A stretch of 46,444 bases of DNA, taken from an uncultured Roseiflexaceae bacterium. GTDB taxonomy: Bacteria > Chloroflexota > Chloroflexia > Chloroflexales > Roseiflexaceae. The position numbers were made by a program, and so were the translations under genes. The notes under the pieces were generated by a model that did not search any database, had not been told where the DNA came from, and was given only the letters and a program-made list of their open reading frames with translations. The stretch spans positions 1 through 46,444 of the forward strand of contig CALKHR010000182.1 in assembly GCA_937988885.1 (NCBI GenBank). The letters run 5' to 3'. This document shows, in pieces, positions 8,582-16,738 of the stretch (positions within the stretch are counted from its first letter, which is position 1; each line of letters starts with the position of its first letter).

Positions 8582-9361
8582 CTAAATCCCGCTGCCAAGC
8601 GAAAATTCTTCTTCCTGGGCTGTATTCTCACCGAGCGTATCCCAAAGTTGGGCGGGCAGCGGATCGAAGCCCAAATAGATATCGTGTGCGTGATGATGGT
8701 GATGATGATCCGTGAATTCCTCAAGCTCGGTGAGGCGATTCTCGATTTCGAGCAATTTGGCGCGCAAACCACGCAGCATCTGGCCTTCGGGGTCGGGCAG
8801 TTGCTCGACACGCCGCGTGGTGCCAGTCTGCGGGTCGCGGGTCGCAACCACACGGGCGGGCACACCCACAGCCGTGGCATGCGGCGGCACATCCTTCACC
8901 ACCACAGCGCCACCGCCGATCTTCGCGCCCTTTCCGATCGTGATCGCACCTAGCACAATCGCACCAACGCCAACCACCACATGATCCTCGAGCGTGGGGT
9001 GGCGTTTGCCGCGCTGCTTGCCAGTGCCACCGAGCGTAACGCCTTGGTACAACATCACCCAATCGCCGATCTCGGTCGTCTCGCCAATCACCACACCCAT
9101 ACCGTGGTCGATAAAGAAACCTCGGCCAATCCGTGCGCCGGGGTGGATCTCGATACCAGTGAGGAAACGGCTGATCTGTGAGATTAAGCGAGGAATGAAG
9201 GGCACGCCCTGCTTCCACAGTTTATGCGCAATACGATGGAGGATAATCGCGTGTAACCCTGGATAGAGCAACATTTCAGGCAACGAACGAGCGGCGGGGT
9301 CGTTCATTGCGATCGCACGCAGGTCGTCGCGTAGTGTTTTGATTTGATTCGCTAGAGACAT
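8582..9361 (-). CDS. cysE: Serine O-acetyltransferase
   Basis: A 259-residue enzyme that makes O-acetylserine from serine and acetyl-CoA, the first step of cysteine synthesis. The left-handed beta-helix is visible through hexapeptide repeats, and the active-site stretch DHGMGVVIGETTEIGDW and VTLGGTGKQRGKRHP are intact. ATG 9361 follows GGGAGG by six bases; the open frame extends 23 codons further but without a ribosome site. The C-terminal tail after the helix is unusual: it holds a run of six histidines plus one more (DHHHHHHAHD) encoded by 8684-8707. The tail could bind metal or simply be disordered. A 7-bp hairpin (9417-9445) lies in the leader. Confidence 0.94.
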   Translation of the reverse strand: MSLANQIKTLRDDLRAIAMNDPAARSLPEMLLYPGLHAIILHRIAHKLWKQGVPFIPRLISQISRFLTGIEIHPGARIGRGFFIDHGMGVVIGETTEIGDWVMLYQGVTLGGTGKQRGKRHPTLEDHVVVGVGAIVLGAITIGKGAKIGGGAVVVKDVPPHATAVGVPARVVATRDPQTGTTRRVEQLPDPEGQMLRGLRAKLLEIENRLTELEEFTDHHHHHHAHDIYLGFDPLPAQLWDTLGENTAQEEEFSLGSGI

Positions 9362-9576
9362 AGAAAACCTCCCGTTGCAATCGACGATCGGGAACACAAA
9401 GGGTACACAAGCTATCAGGGACGCCACCATAAAGGCAACGTCCCTAACGACAGATACAGCTAAACCCTTTGCTCTCGCTACGCCGAACTGGTAGGGAGGT
9501 TCGCGAGATCAACACCGCAGGGGCGTATTCAAAAGCGCTTGCGCATAGGCGCAGGCGCTGAGCTACACTCAATTGA

Positions 9577-9891
9577 TTATGGAGCGCTTGCATTGCTCGA
9601 CGACTCGCTCTTAGCAGTCGACTCAGTTGCGCTGGTCGCCGACTCAGATTTATCACTCGCTGCAGCTTTCTCGCTCTTAGGGCCCTCATCGCCGCCAACA
9701 GTTGCGCTGCTGGCTTTACGGCTGTCGGTAATATACCAGCCAGAACCCTTAAAAACGATGCCCACCGGCTGGAATACGCGCCGAACTGCACCAGCACAAG
9801 AGGGGCAAGTTCGCAGTGGTTCATCCTTAAAGGATTGGAACTGCTCAAATTGTGCACCGCAAGAGTCACAGGCATAGACGTAGGTAGGCAT
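9577..9891 (-). CDS. FmdB-family zinc ribbon protein
   Basis: A 104-residue protein starting MPTYVYACDSCG, the signature of the FmdB regulatory-protein-like zinc ribbon family. Four cysteines in two CxxC pairs (CDSC near residue 9, CPSC near 34) can hold one zinc ion. GIVFKGSGWYITDSR after the ribbon is also characteristic. The last 45 residues are rich in Ser, Ala, Lys and Glu and are probably disordered. The molecular role of the family is not settled; links to transcription of C1-metabolism genes are historical. AGGAGG lies about ten bases before ATG 9891, and a clear promoter is found at 9942-9970. It may be transcribed with cysE, which starts 215 bases downstream. Confidence 0.85.
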   Translation of the reverse strand: MPTYVYACDSCGAQFEQFQSFKDEPLRTCPSCAGAVRRVFQPVGIVFKGSGWYITDSRKASSATVGGDEGPKSEKAAASDKSESATSATESTAKSESSSNASAP

Positions 9892-9941
9892 AACCGCGCG
9901 ATCCTCCTGAAAATCCTGATGTTGAGTTTATATCCGGGCCT

Positions 9942-9970
9942 ATTGTACAAGATTTCGCTTGCCTGATCAA
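9942..9970 (-). promoter_or_regulatory. Sigma-70-type promoter of the fmdB-like gene
   Basis: On the minus strand TTGATC (9965-9970) is followed after 17 bases by TACAAT (9942-9947), about 50 bases ahead of the start codon at 9891. This matches a housekeeping promoter; it is a reading by eye. Confidence 0.6.
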
Positions 9971-10011
9971 ACGCTTTGAATTTGAGTTTTGTTAGAATTT
10001 ACGCCTTAAAC

Positions 10012-10040
10012 TTGACATTATTGTTGAGTTAATTTATCAT
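10012..10040 (+). promoter_or_regulatory. Sigma-70-type promoter of the DUF4395 gene
   Basis: TTGACA (10012-10017), a 17-base AT-rich spacer, then TATCAT (10035-10040). Transcription would start near 10047, leaving a leader of about 63 bases before ATG 10110. It is one of the best promoter matches in the window. Confidence 0.65.
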
Positions 10041-10109
10041 ATTTATACACTTAATTCTTAAAACCGTACCAGATGAGCTATTCTGCGTAGAAATGGAAAG
10101 AGGGAGCAG

Positions 10110-10559
10110 ATGGCAGCTAACACATCAGCCGAAACAACAGTCGGTTCGCCTGTGGTCGATCACAATGCGTTGCGTGTGAATCAGGCATGTATCATCGTCT
10201 TTTTAGTGCTCGGTTTCTTGCTGAATCAACCTTGGCTTGTTGTGTTCGTCTGCGCCGTGATGCTGATCGGCACCGCATTTCCCAAGGCAGCCCTGTTCCA
10301 GCGCTTGTACCTGAACGTGTTGCGCCCGGCGGGTCTGCTCAAGAGCGACCTGCGGAACGAATCCCCGGCGCCACACCGCTTTGCGCAAGGCATGGGCGGT
10401 TCGGTACTGCTGCTGGCGGCATTGGCGCTGTTCGCTGGCACGAGCGCGCTCGGCTGGGGGTTGGTGTTCCTGGTCATCGCGCTGGCCGCTGTCAATTTGC
10501 TATTCGGCTTCTGCGCGGGCTGCTTCGTATTCTTCCAACTCCAGCGATTGCGCGGTTAG
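10110..10559 (+). CDS. DUF4395 family membrane protein
   Basis: A 149-residue integral membrane protein with about four hydrophobic segments. The conserved start VDHNALRVNQACI and the end FGFCAGCFVFFQLQRL match the DUF4395 family. The two cysteines in CAGC lie at a membrane boundary. The family has no proven biochemical role, but it is often found beside thioredoxin-like genes, and that is the case here: the next gene, six bases downstream, is a membrane-anchored thioredoxin-like protein. GAGGGAG lies five bases before ATG 10110. A redox or thiol-transport role with the neighbour is an inference from this context only. Confidence 0.78.
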   Translation: MAANTSAETTVGSPVVDHNALRVNQACIIVFLVLGFLLNQPWLVVFVCAVMLIGTAFPKAALFQRLYLNVLRPAGLLKSDLRNESPAPHRFAQGMGGSVLLLAALALFAGTSALGWGLVFLVIALAAVNLLFGFCAGCFVFFQLQRLRG

Positions 10560-10565
10560 ACTCCT

Positions 10566-10973
10566 ATGCTCGAACGTTTGTTGATCCTACTCGGCTTAGC
10601 GCTGCTGATCGGAGCCGGTTGGGGTGTGCTGCAACTCTGGCGGCGCCTCAAGCTGCGCCAACTGCGCGATATCAGCCCATTATCGGCGTTTGTGCCGACG
10701 GGGCGCCCGGCGGTGGTGTCGTTCTCTACACCCACCTGCGCGGAATGCCGCACCCGCCAGGCTCCCGCCTTGGCTCGGCTTAGCAAGGCTGTCGGCGACA
10801 AAGTGACGATCCAGTCGTTCTCGGCGCTAGAGCACCCCGAGCTCGTGCAGCAGCTCGGCATTTTGAGCGTACCTGCCACAGTCGTGCTCGATGCCGCAGG
10901 GCGCGTGCGCAACCTCAACTTGGCCTACACGAGCGACGAGCGCTTGCTCGAACAGCTTCAGCACGTTCAATAA
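10566..10973 (+). CDS. Membrane-anchored thioredoxin-like protein
   Basis: A 135-residue protein with one N-terminal membrane helix (residues 4-24) and a thioredoxin fold. The redox motif is CAEC (residues 58-61, inside FSTPTCAECR) and the cis-proline lies in LSVPATVV near residue 101. The WCGPC consensus is changed, with Thr in place of Trp, so its redox potential or partner may differ from classical thioredoxin. It starts six bases after the DUF4395 gene and is clearly in the same transcript. The thioredoxin domain is on the outside if the helix acts as a signal anchor with the N-terminus in the cytoplasm. Confidence 0.82.
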   Translation: MLERLLILLGLALLIGAGWGVLQLWRRLKLRQLRDISPLSAFVPTGRPAVVSFSTPTCAECRTRQAPALARLSKAVGDKVTIQSFSALEHPELVQQLGILSVPATVVLDAAGRVRNLNLAYTSDERLLEQLQHVQ

Positions 10974-10993
10974 GCTACTCTACCGACACGACT

Positions 10994-11020
10994 GCGCCTG
11001 AGCCACAACCGTTCAGGCGC
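10994..11020. terminator. Hairpin between convergent genes
   Basis: An 8-bp GC-rich stem (10994-11001 with 11013-11020) lies just after the thioredoxin-like gene and covers the stop codon of the convergent gene. There is no clear T-run on either side, so the terminator role is tentative. Confidence 0.4.
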
Positions 11021-12230
11021 GGTCGATCGTGCGTTGCAGCAGCGGCCCAAATTCAGCAGGGTCCGACATGCGGATGTCCACCGTTGGGGTACCATGCCAA
11101 GCCGCACAATCGCGCAACGTCGCCGCGAGATCGGCCAGCAAGCCCTCGCTTAGCGGCACGCCTGGCTCCAAGTGCAGCGCTTTCACCTCGAAGCGCCCCT
11201 CCTGCCGATGTGCTTTAGCATCCAACCGCCCGACCAACTCGCCCCGCCGCAGGATCGGCAGCGAGAAGTAGCCGTAACGGCGTTTGGGCGCAGGCGTGTA
11301 GCACTCGATCCGATATTCGAAGCCGAACAACTCCAGCGCACGCGTTCGATCCCATACCAGCGGATCGAAGGGCGAGAGCAGCGTGGTGTGGGTTGGCTGT
11401 AACGCACCATCGGCAGCCGCTTCGGCAAGCTCCCGCAGCTCGGGATGGATGTAGGCAGGCTCATCGAAGCCTTCGATCTGCGCTTCCAGTAGTTCGCCTT
11501 CGCTCGCCAACTGCTGCACGATCTTCACTGTCTCGGGTTTGCGCACACGGAAGTAATCGGGCACCCAGCGCGCCAATACGACACCGAGCGCCTGGACGGC
11601 TTGCAGCGCTTTGGTTCGGCGCACCTGCTCGGGCGTGGGAAGGTGATCATCGTTCCACGAGGGCAGCACCCGTTCGCGCGGGGCGTACACGCGCTGGAAG
11701 TTCTGCCGCCGCAGCACCATCAGCTCACCGCTGGCGAACATGCTCTCCAAGATGCGCTTCTCGGTCTTCCAGCCCCACCACGTGCCGCTTGAGCCATCGG
11801 TACGCTCGAAATCGCTCGAACGCACCTCGCCCTTTTCGCGAATGCGCGTCAGCACACGCTCGTAGGCCTCTGGGTCCTCGGTGGCCCAATCGCGGGCGTA
11901 CTTCAAGCCCGTCTGCATAGCAGCTAGCATATCCAAACGGTACAGCCCGAAGTCCTCGATCGGTACGAAACACGCTTCATGTACCCAATACTCGAACAGC
12001 GCGCCCTCGGCCAAAAGATCGTCCAACCACCTCGGCGTGTACGAGCCTACTCGGCTCCACAGCACCAAATACGGGCTACGAGCCACCACGTGAATGGTAT
12101 CGATCTGCAACACGTGCATCCGACGGATCGCTGCGAGCACATCGGCCTTGGTGGCCTGATGCGTCGGCGGGTGCGCCAAACCCTGCGCAGCCAGCATCAG
12201 CGCGCGCGCTGCGTTGATTGATAACCGCAT
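11013..12230 (-). CDS. YcaQ-like winged-helix DNA glycosylase
   Basis: A 405-residue member of the HTH_42 / YcaQ (AlkX) family, DNA glycosylases that remove bulky or crosslinked purines. The catalytic-loop motif QxD is visible as QID at residues 42-44 in MHVLQIDTIHVVARSPYLVL; the Gln-x-Asp form points to the AlkX branch and not to AlkZ, which has Gln-x-Gln. Further family features are LLSPFDPLVWDRTR and the winged-helix segments. I chose ATG 12230, which has AGAGGGAG upstream; the frame is open another 35 codons but has no ribosome site there. An extended -10 element lies at 12262-12270. Activity on crosslinks is known for the E. coli protein and inferred here. Confidence 0.85.
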   Translation of the reverse strand: MRLSINAARALMLAAQGLAHPPTHQATKADVLAAIRRMHVLQIDTIHVVARSPYLVLWSRVGSYTPRWLDDLLAEGALFEYWVHEACFVPIEDFGLYRLDMLAAMQTGLKYARDWATEDPEAYERVLTRIREKGEVRSSDFERTDGSSGTWWGWKTEKRILESMFASGELMVLRRQNFQRVYAPRERVLPSWNDDHLPTPEQVRRTKALQAVQALGVVLARWVPDYFRVRKPETVKIVQQLASEGELLEAQIEGFDEPAYIHPELRELAEAAADGALQPTHTTLLSPFDPLVWDRTRALELFGFEYRIECYTPAPKRRYGYFSLPILRRGELVGRLDAKAHRQEGRFEVKALHLEPGVPLSEGLLADLAATLRDCAAWHGTPTVDIRMSDPAEFGPLLQRTIDRA

Positions 12231-12261
12231 ATGCTCCCTCTGCGTTACAATGCTCTCAAAC

Positions 12262-12270
12262 ATTATAGCA
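12262..12270 (-). promoter_or_regulatory. Extended -10 promoter of the YcaQ-like gene
   Basis: On the minus strand this reads TGCTATAAT, a perfect -10 hexamer with the TGN extension, about 32 bases before ATG 12230. No good -35 box is seen, as expected for extended -10 promoters. Confidence 0.6.
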
Positions 12271-12403
12271 GAACACTTGTACGTGTTATCGGTCACAAGC
12301 TGTATTCGCAGGCTGTGGAACTGATCCACAAGCACGAAACGTTATTTATACAGAAGATTCACAAAACATTTTGATATTTATGTCAACTTATTAGGAGCTG
12401 TGG

Positions 12404-13048
12404 ATGTTACGCACGTGGAAGTTCCGCCTGATTCTGATCGGTCTCTGTGGATTATTGATGCTCGTGGGGCCGTCGCTGTATGTGCACAGCGTCACGGCCC
12501 GGCAACGCCATAGCAACCCGCACGAGATCGCCAAGCAGCGTGTGGCGATTGTGTTTGGCGCAGGGGTACGGCCCGATGGTCGGCCCTCGCGCATGCTCGC
12601 CGAGCGCGTGCAAGCGGCGATCGAGCTGTATCAGCTAGGCATCGTGGAGAAGTTGCTGATGACGGGCGATAATTCGCAGGTCGATTACGACGAAGTGACG
12701 GCGATGCGCGATTACGCGATCGAGCGGGGCGTGCGACCCGAGGATATCACTCGCGATTACGCCGGATTCCGCACCTACGACAGTTGTTATCGGGCTAAGG
12801 TGATCTTCGGAGTGGAGCAAGCAGTGCTGGTGACCCAATCGTATCACCTGCCGAGGGCGGTCTACAGCTGCCAACAGTTGGGCATCGCGACGCAGGGGCT
12901 AGGCACACCCGATTGGGGCAGGTATCCCGAGGTGTTGTTGCTGCGCTACGAACTGCGCGAACTGGCGGCGACGGCCCAGGCACTGTGGGAACTCCACATC
13001 ACCCAGCCGCCGCCGCACTTCCTTGGACCGTTCGAGGGCATCACATAG
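12404..13048 (+). CDS. SanA/YdcF-like (DUF218) membrane protein
   Basis: A 214-residue protein with one N-terminal membrane helix (about residues 8-28) and a DUF218 domain. Recognisable motifs are AIVFGAGVRPDGRPS, LMTGDNS, the EVTAMRDYAIERGV helix, DYAGFRTYDSC and VTQSYHLPRAVY; together they match the SanA branch, linked in E. coli to envelope barrier function. The biochemical activity of the family is not firmly known. TAGGAG lies seven bases before ATG 12404. Its 3' end overlaps the convergent E2 gene by eight bases, so the two transcripts must run into each other unless terminated by a mechanism not visible here. Confidence 0.83.
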   Translation: MLRTWKFRLILIGLCGLLMLVGPSLYVHSVTARQRHSNPHEIAKQRVAIVFGAGVRPDGRPSRMLAERVQAAIELYQLGIVEKLLMTGDNSQVDYDEVTAMRDYAIERGVRPEDITRDYAGFRTYDSCYRAKVIFGVEQAVLVTQSYHLPRAVYSCQQLGIATQGLGTPDWGRYPEVLLLRYELRELAATAQALWELHITQPPPHFLGPFEGIT

Positions 13049-14351
13049 CTTCGAGTTGCCGCTTGATCTCCATCATAAACAGATCGGCGGTGGCCCCGTC
13101 GATCAAACGGTGGTCGAAGCTGAGCGACATGTAGCACATCGGGCGGATGGCGATGCTGTCCTGCCCGTTGTTTGTGAGCACCACCACCCGCTTCTGGATG
13201 GCCCCAACACCCAGGATGGCCGCCTGCGGGTGATTGATGATCGGCATGGCGAAGATGCTGCCGTTGACGCCGTGGTTGGTGATGGTGAAGGTACCGCCCT
13301 GCACGTCATCGGGCGAGAGACGCTTGGTGCGGGCGCGCTCGGTCAGGTCGCCGATGGCCCGCGCAAGGCCCAGCAGGTTCTTCTCGTCGGCGTCGCGCAC
13401 CACTGGCACGATCAGCCCATCGTCGAGGGCCACCGCCACACCGATATTGACGCGATGGTGCAGTTGAATGCCCTGATCGGTGTAGCTAGCGTTGATGATC
13501 GGCACGGCGCGCAGGGCGGCGGCCACCGCCTGCACGAAGTAGGCCGTGTAGGTCAGGCGCACGTTTTGGCGCTCGAACTCGGGTGCGGTGCGCTCGCGAT
13601 GCGCCACCACACCCCCCAAATCCACCTCGGCGACCGTGGTGACGTGCGGGATGGTGCGGCGCGAACGGGTCATATGCTCGGCGATCGCACGGCGCATCGC
13701 GCTGATCGGCAGCAACTCGCTGTCGGGCGGCAGTTCGATGGGCGGCTCGGTCGCTGGCGGGACGGATGGCGCAGCGGGCGCGGCAACGGGCGGCTGCGCC
13801 GGAACTGCGCTCGGGGCCGCTTCGGCAGTTTCGGCGGCGCGGCGCAAGATGTAGTTCAACACATCGCGCTTGCTGATGCGCCCACCCAAGCCAGTGCCTT
13901 TAATGAGGCTGAGATCGAGTTGATGCTCTTCGGCCAGGCGCGCCACCACGGGCGAGATGAAGCGGTTGCTCTGGCCGTTGCTCGGTGCAGGCACCGACGC
14001 TGGCCTCGCTGGCGCGCTAGCGCTTGGGCGTGCGGATGCTGAGGCTGGTGCGCTTGGAGGGACGGCTGCGGGTGCACTGGCTGCTTGGGCAGGCGCTGGG
14101 ACATCGGCCTGCTCGGCAGCCTCCATCAAGGCGATCGGCGTGCCAACGCGCACCGTCTCGCCCTCGGGGATCAGGATCTGCTGCAACACCCCGGCGAAGG
14201 GCGCGGGCACCTCAGTATCGACTTTATCGTTTGTCACTTCCAGCAGGGGTTCATAACGCTCAACACGATCTCCAGGCTGTTTGAGCCATCGCCCCACAGT
14301 ACCTTCTGTAACACTTTCACCAAGTTGCGGCATGGTTATTTCGGTGGGCAT
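13041..14351 (-). CDS. 2-oxo acid dehydrogenase E2 (dihydrolipoamide acyltransferase)
   Basis: A 436-residue acyltransferase, the core of a 2-oxo acid dehydrogenase complex. Domains in order: one lipoyl domain (residues 1-77) with the lipoylated lysine K43 in TNDKVDTEV; an Ala/Pro-rich swinging linker; a peripheral-subunit-binding domain near 128-165 (FISPVVARLAEEHQLDL, GTGLGGRISKRDVL); a second linker; and the catalytic domain ending with SFDHRLIDGA, whose His414 and Asp418 are the expected catalytic residues. AAGGAG precedes ATG 14351. It is the last gene of E1alpha-E1beta-E2. No E3 (lipoamide dehydrogenase) is in the window, so E3 must be encoded elsewhere. Confidence 0.94.
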   Translation of the reverse strand: MPTEITMPQLGESVTEGTVGRWLKQPGDRVERYEPLLEVTNDKVDTEVPAPFAGVLQQILIPEGETVRVGTPIALMEAAEQADVPAPAQAASAPAAVPPSAPASASARPSASAPARPASVPAPSNGQSNRFISPVVARLAEEHQLDLSLIKGTGLGGRISKRDVLNYILRRAAETAEAAPSAVPAQPPVAAPAAPSVPPATEPPIELPPDSELLPISAMRRAIAEHMTRSRRTIPHVTTVAEVDLGGVVAHRERTAPEFERQNVRLTYTAYFVQAVAAALRAVPIINASYTDQGIQLHHRVNIGVAVALDDGLIVPVVRDADEKNLLGLARAIGDLTERARTKRLSPDDVQGGTFTITNHGVNGSIFAMPIINHPQAAILGVGAIQKRVVVLTNNGQDSIAIRPMCYMSLSFDHRLIDGATADLFMMEIKRQLEAM

Positions 14352-14411
14352 GCTTGCTCCTTACCTGTAGTCACGTGGCTAAGTAGCGTTCTGCACTAGT
14401 CTATCTGCATT

Positions 14412-15395
14412 TCAATATTCTGCAAGCTCACGCATTGCAGCGGCGATCGTCTCAACATTCGGCAGGAATGCGTGTTCGAGCGTGTCGCTGTAGGGCATGC
14501 CGGGCACCTCCGGCCCACCGATGCGCATAATCGGCGCATCGAGATGCTCGAAGGCGTGCTGCCCGATCAGCGCGGCGATCTCACCACCAAGCCCTCCAAT
14601 CAGGTTATCTTCGTGAACGATCAGGACTTTGGACGTTTTGCGCACGCTCTCAAGGATCATCTCGGTATCGAGCGGGCGCAGCGTGCGCAAGTCGAGCACT
14701 TCCACGTCAATGCCCTCGTTGGCGAGTTGTTCGGCAGCCGCGAGGCAGTGGTGCAGCATCATCCCATAGGCGATCACCGTGAGATCTTCGCCTTGACGCT
14801 TGATCTCGGCCTGACCGATCGGAATGCGGTAATCCTCGGCGGGCACGTCGCCTTTGATCAAGCGGTAGCATTTTTTATGTTCGAGGAACAGCACCGGGTT
14901 CGGATCGTCGATGCTGGCCTTGAGCAGACCCTTGGCGTCGTAGGGGGTGGCGGGCGCGACGACCTTGAGGCCAGGCACATGGCAGAAGAACGCCTCGATG
15001 CTTTGGGAGTGGTAGAGCGCGCCGTGGATACCGCCGCCATACGGGGCGCGTATGACGAGGGGGACGTTCCATTCACCGTTCGAGCGGTAGCAGAAGCGCG
15101 CGGCCTCCTGCACAATTTGGTTGAACGCCGGAGCGATGAAGTCGGAGAACTGGATCTCGGCGATCGGGCGGGTATCGTTCAGCGATGCGCCGATGCACGC
15201 GCCAACGATCGAGCTTTCGGCGAGCGGCGAGTCGATCACGCGGTTGGGGCCGTATTTGTCATACAAACCCTCGGTGGCGCGAAAGACGCCGCCGCGCTTG
15301 CCGACATCTTCACCCAAGATAAAAATCCGCTGATCAACCGCCATCATTTCATCGAGGCCCTGGCGAATCGATTCGAGCAATGTCATTTCTGGCAT
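14412..15395 (-). CDS. 2-oxo acid dehydrogenase E1 beta subunit
   Basis: A 327-residue transketolase-like subunit that binds the pyrimidine part of thiamine diphosphate. Family motifs include FILGEDVGKRGGVFRAT, DSPLAESSIVGACIGAS, EIQFSDFIAPAFNQIV and, near the end, HEDNLIGGLGGEIAALI. It pairs with the E1alpha gene just upstream to decarboxylate a 2-oxo acid. ATG 15395 (MPEMTLLES) has a GAGGTG site; the frame extends 24 codons further upstream without support. The gap to E1alpha is 149 bases and to E2 60 bases. The overall resemblance is to branched-chain-type complexes, but substrate choice (branched-chain, pyruvate, acetoin) cannot be fixed from sequence alone. Confidence 0.93.
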   Translation of the reverse strand: MPEMTLLESIRQGLDEMMAVDQRIFILGEDVGKRGGVFRATEGLYDKYGPNRVIDSPLAESSIVGACIGASLNDTRPIAEIQFSDFIAPAFNQIVQEAARFCYRSNGEWNVPLVIRAPYGGGIHGALYHSQSIEAFFCHVPGLKVVAPATPYDAKGLLKASIDDPNPVLFLEHKKCYRLIKGDVPAEDYRIPIGQAEIKRQGEDLTVIAYGMMLHHCLAAAEQLANEGIDVEVLDLRTLRPLDTEMILESVRKTSKVLIVHEDNLIGGLGGEIAALIGQHAFEHLDAPIMRIGGPEVPGMPYSDTLEHAFLPNVETIAAAMRELAEY

Positions 15396-15544
15396 ATCGC
15401 ACCTCAATAAAAGGAGCCAGAAAGCAGGGATCGGGCGCAATCCACGTCGTGCGCTCGCACGAGCCACAGTGCGCCGTTCACTTCTTTTCCCTCAACCGAT
15501 CCCTGGATTCTACCTCCTTGTCGTTATGCAATCGGCAGACGCTT

Positions 15545-16555
15545 TTACGCCGCGTACACGTGCTTCATCAAAGTATCGGCGGATGGCTTGGGCGCTTGTT
15601 CGGCGTACGAGGTCGCATCATCGACGATTTGCTCGATCTCGTGGCGCATCTGATCTTCGCGCGCCGCATCGAGCAGACCCTGTTCCCGCAAACGGGCGCG
15701 GAAGGTCACGAGCGGATCGCGAGATCGGATATCGGAGAGCTCTTCGCTGGGGCGATAGGTGCGGTCGTTATCGTCGCTGGAGTGCGGCGTGAGGCGTAGA
15801 CAACGGGCTTCGATCAGCGTGGGACCGCCGCCCTGGCGTGCACGGGCCACCGCCTCGCGCGTGGCCAAATACATCGCTACGGGATCAGTGCCATCGACGG
15901 AGTGGCCGGGCATGCCGTACGCGGCTGCGCGCTGAGCCACGCTATCGACCGCCATCTGCTTGCGCATCGGCACCGAGATCGCGTAGGCGTTATTTTCGCA
16001 CTGGAAGATCACCGGGAGTTTGTGAACGGATGCGAGGTTGAGTCCTTCGTGGAAGTCGCCCTGGCTAGTCGTTCCTTCGCCGAACGAGACCCACGCCACC
16101 GCCTTGCCGCCTTTGATGCGCTCGGCCAAGCCGATACCTGCGGCGTGCACGATCTGCGTGCCAACCACACTCGACTGGCTCACAATCCGCAGGGCGCGGT
16201 GGCTGTAGTGGGCGGGCATCTGGCGACCGCCGGAGTTCGGGTCGTCGGCTCGCGCGAACAGGCCGAGCATCACCTCACGGGCCGTCATCCCGATCGTTAG
16301 CACCGTCGCTAGGCCACGGTAGTAGGGCAACAGAAAATCTTGCTCGGGTATCAGCGCCATCGCTGAGCCAACTTGGGCCGCTTCATGCCCCTGACACGAG
16401 ACAACAAAGGGCACCTTGCCGCTACGGTTGAGCAACCACATGCGTTCGTCGAGGGAGCGGGCCAGGAGCATTATTCGATACATCTTGAGCAACATTGCTT
16501 CGCCAAGATCAGCGAATTGAGTTGAAGTTGCAAGAGTTTTCGGAATCGTTGTCAT
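15545..16555 (-). CDS. 2-oxo acid dehydrogenase E1 alpha subunit
   Basis: A 336-residue thiamine-diphosphate-dependent subunit. The ThDP/Mg site is visible as GEGTTSQGDFHEGLN followed by QCENNAYAIS, the usual GDG...NN signature with GEG in place of GDG. QGHEAAQVGSAMAL, DFLLPYYRGLATVL and GRQMPAHYSH are characteristic of branched-chain-type E1alpha. The phosphorylation-loop region reads RLTPHSSDDNDRTYR. ATG 16555 follows GGAAGGAG by six bases. It heads the E1alpha-E1beta-E2 operon. A promoter lies at 16710-16738, and between promoter and gene there is a leader of about 150 bases with two hairpins, one of which looks like a terminator. Confidence 0.93.
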   Translation of the reverse strand: MTTIPKTLATSTQFADLGEAMLLKMYRIMLLARSLDERMWLLNRSGKVPFVVSCQGHEAAQVGSAMALIPEQDFLLPYYRGLATVLTIGMTAREVMLGLFARADDPNSGGRQMPAHYSHRALRIVSQSSVVGTQIVHAAGIGLAERIKGGKAVAWVSFGEGTTSQGDFHEGLNLASVHKLPVIFQCENNAYAISVPMRKQMAVDSVAQRAAAYGMPGHSVDGTDPVAMYLATREAVARARQGGGPTLIEARCLRLTPHSSDDNDRTYRPSEELSDIRSRDPLVTFRARLREQGLLDAAREDQMRHEIEQIVDDATSYAEQAPKPSADTLMKHVYAA

Positions 16556-16596
16556 TGGGCACTCCTTCCGCAATACATGTACCAAACATCAAAACA

Positions 16597-16620
16597 CCCC
16601 TTGGCGACGACACCAAGGGG
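16597..16620 (-). terminator. Attenuator-like hairpin in the E1alpha leader
   Basis: A perfect 8-bp GC-rich stem (16597-16604 with 16613-16620) followed on the minus strand by TGTTTTG. It sits about 42 bases before the E1alpha start and downstream of that gene's apparent promoter, so it would have to be read through for the operon to be expressed. Confidence 0.5.
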
Positions 16621-16667
16621 CAACGATGAGGCATGCGGTATACTGCGCGTATAGGCCAACAGCAACC

Positions 16668-16699
16668 GCGAGCACAACATCGCCATTGATGGCGCTCGC
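16668..16699 (-). promoter_or_regulatory. Nested hairpin early in the E1alpha leader
   Basis: An outer 6-bp stem (16668-16673 with 16694-16699) encloses an inner 5-bp stem (16682-16686 with 16689-16693). It lies at the start of the predicted leader and could be part of a regulatory fold together with the downstream terminator-like hairpin. Confidence 0.35.
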
Positions 16700-16709
16700 T
16701 ACAAATGTC

Positions 16710-16738
16710 AGTGTAGCATATTCGTTGGTCATCCGCAA
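16710..16738 (-). promoter_or_regulatory. Promoter of the E1alpha-E1beta-E2 operon
   Basis: On the minus strand TTGCGG (16733-16738), 17 bases, then TACACT (16710-16715), with TGC directly before the -10 box (extended -10). Transcription would start near 16703 and give a leader of about 150 bases. Confidence 0.55.

Noticed and set aside
9417..9445. Hairpin between fmdB-like gene and cysE as a riboswitch
   Set aside because: Only a 7-bp stem with a 15-base loop and no T-run; no known aptamer features.
13023..14042. Long plus-strand open frame of 339 codons
   Set aside because: It is antisense to the E2 gene, whose lipoyl, binding and catalytic motifs are clear; the predicted protein is a His/Arg/Gly-rich shadow with no family features.
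14472..15410. Plus-strand open frame of 312 codons
   Set aside because: Antisense to E1beta; no recognisable protein features.
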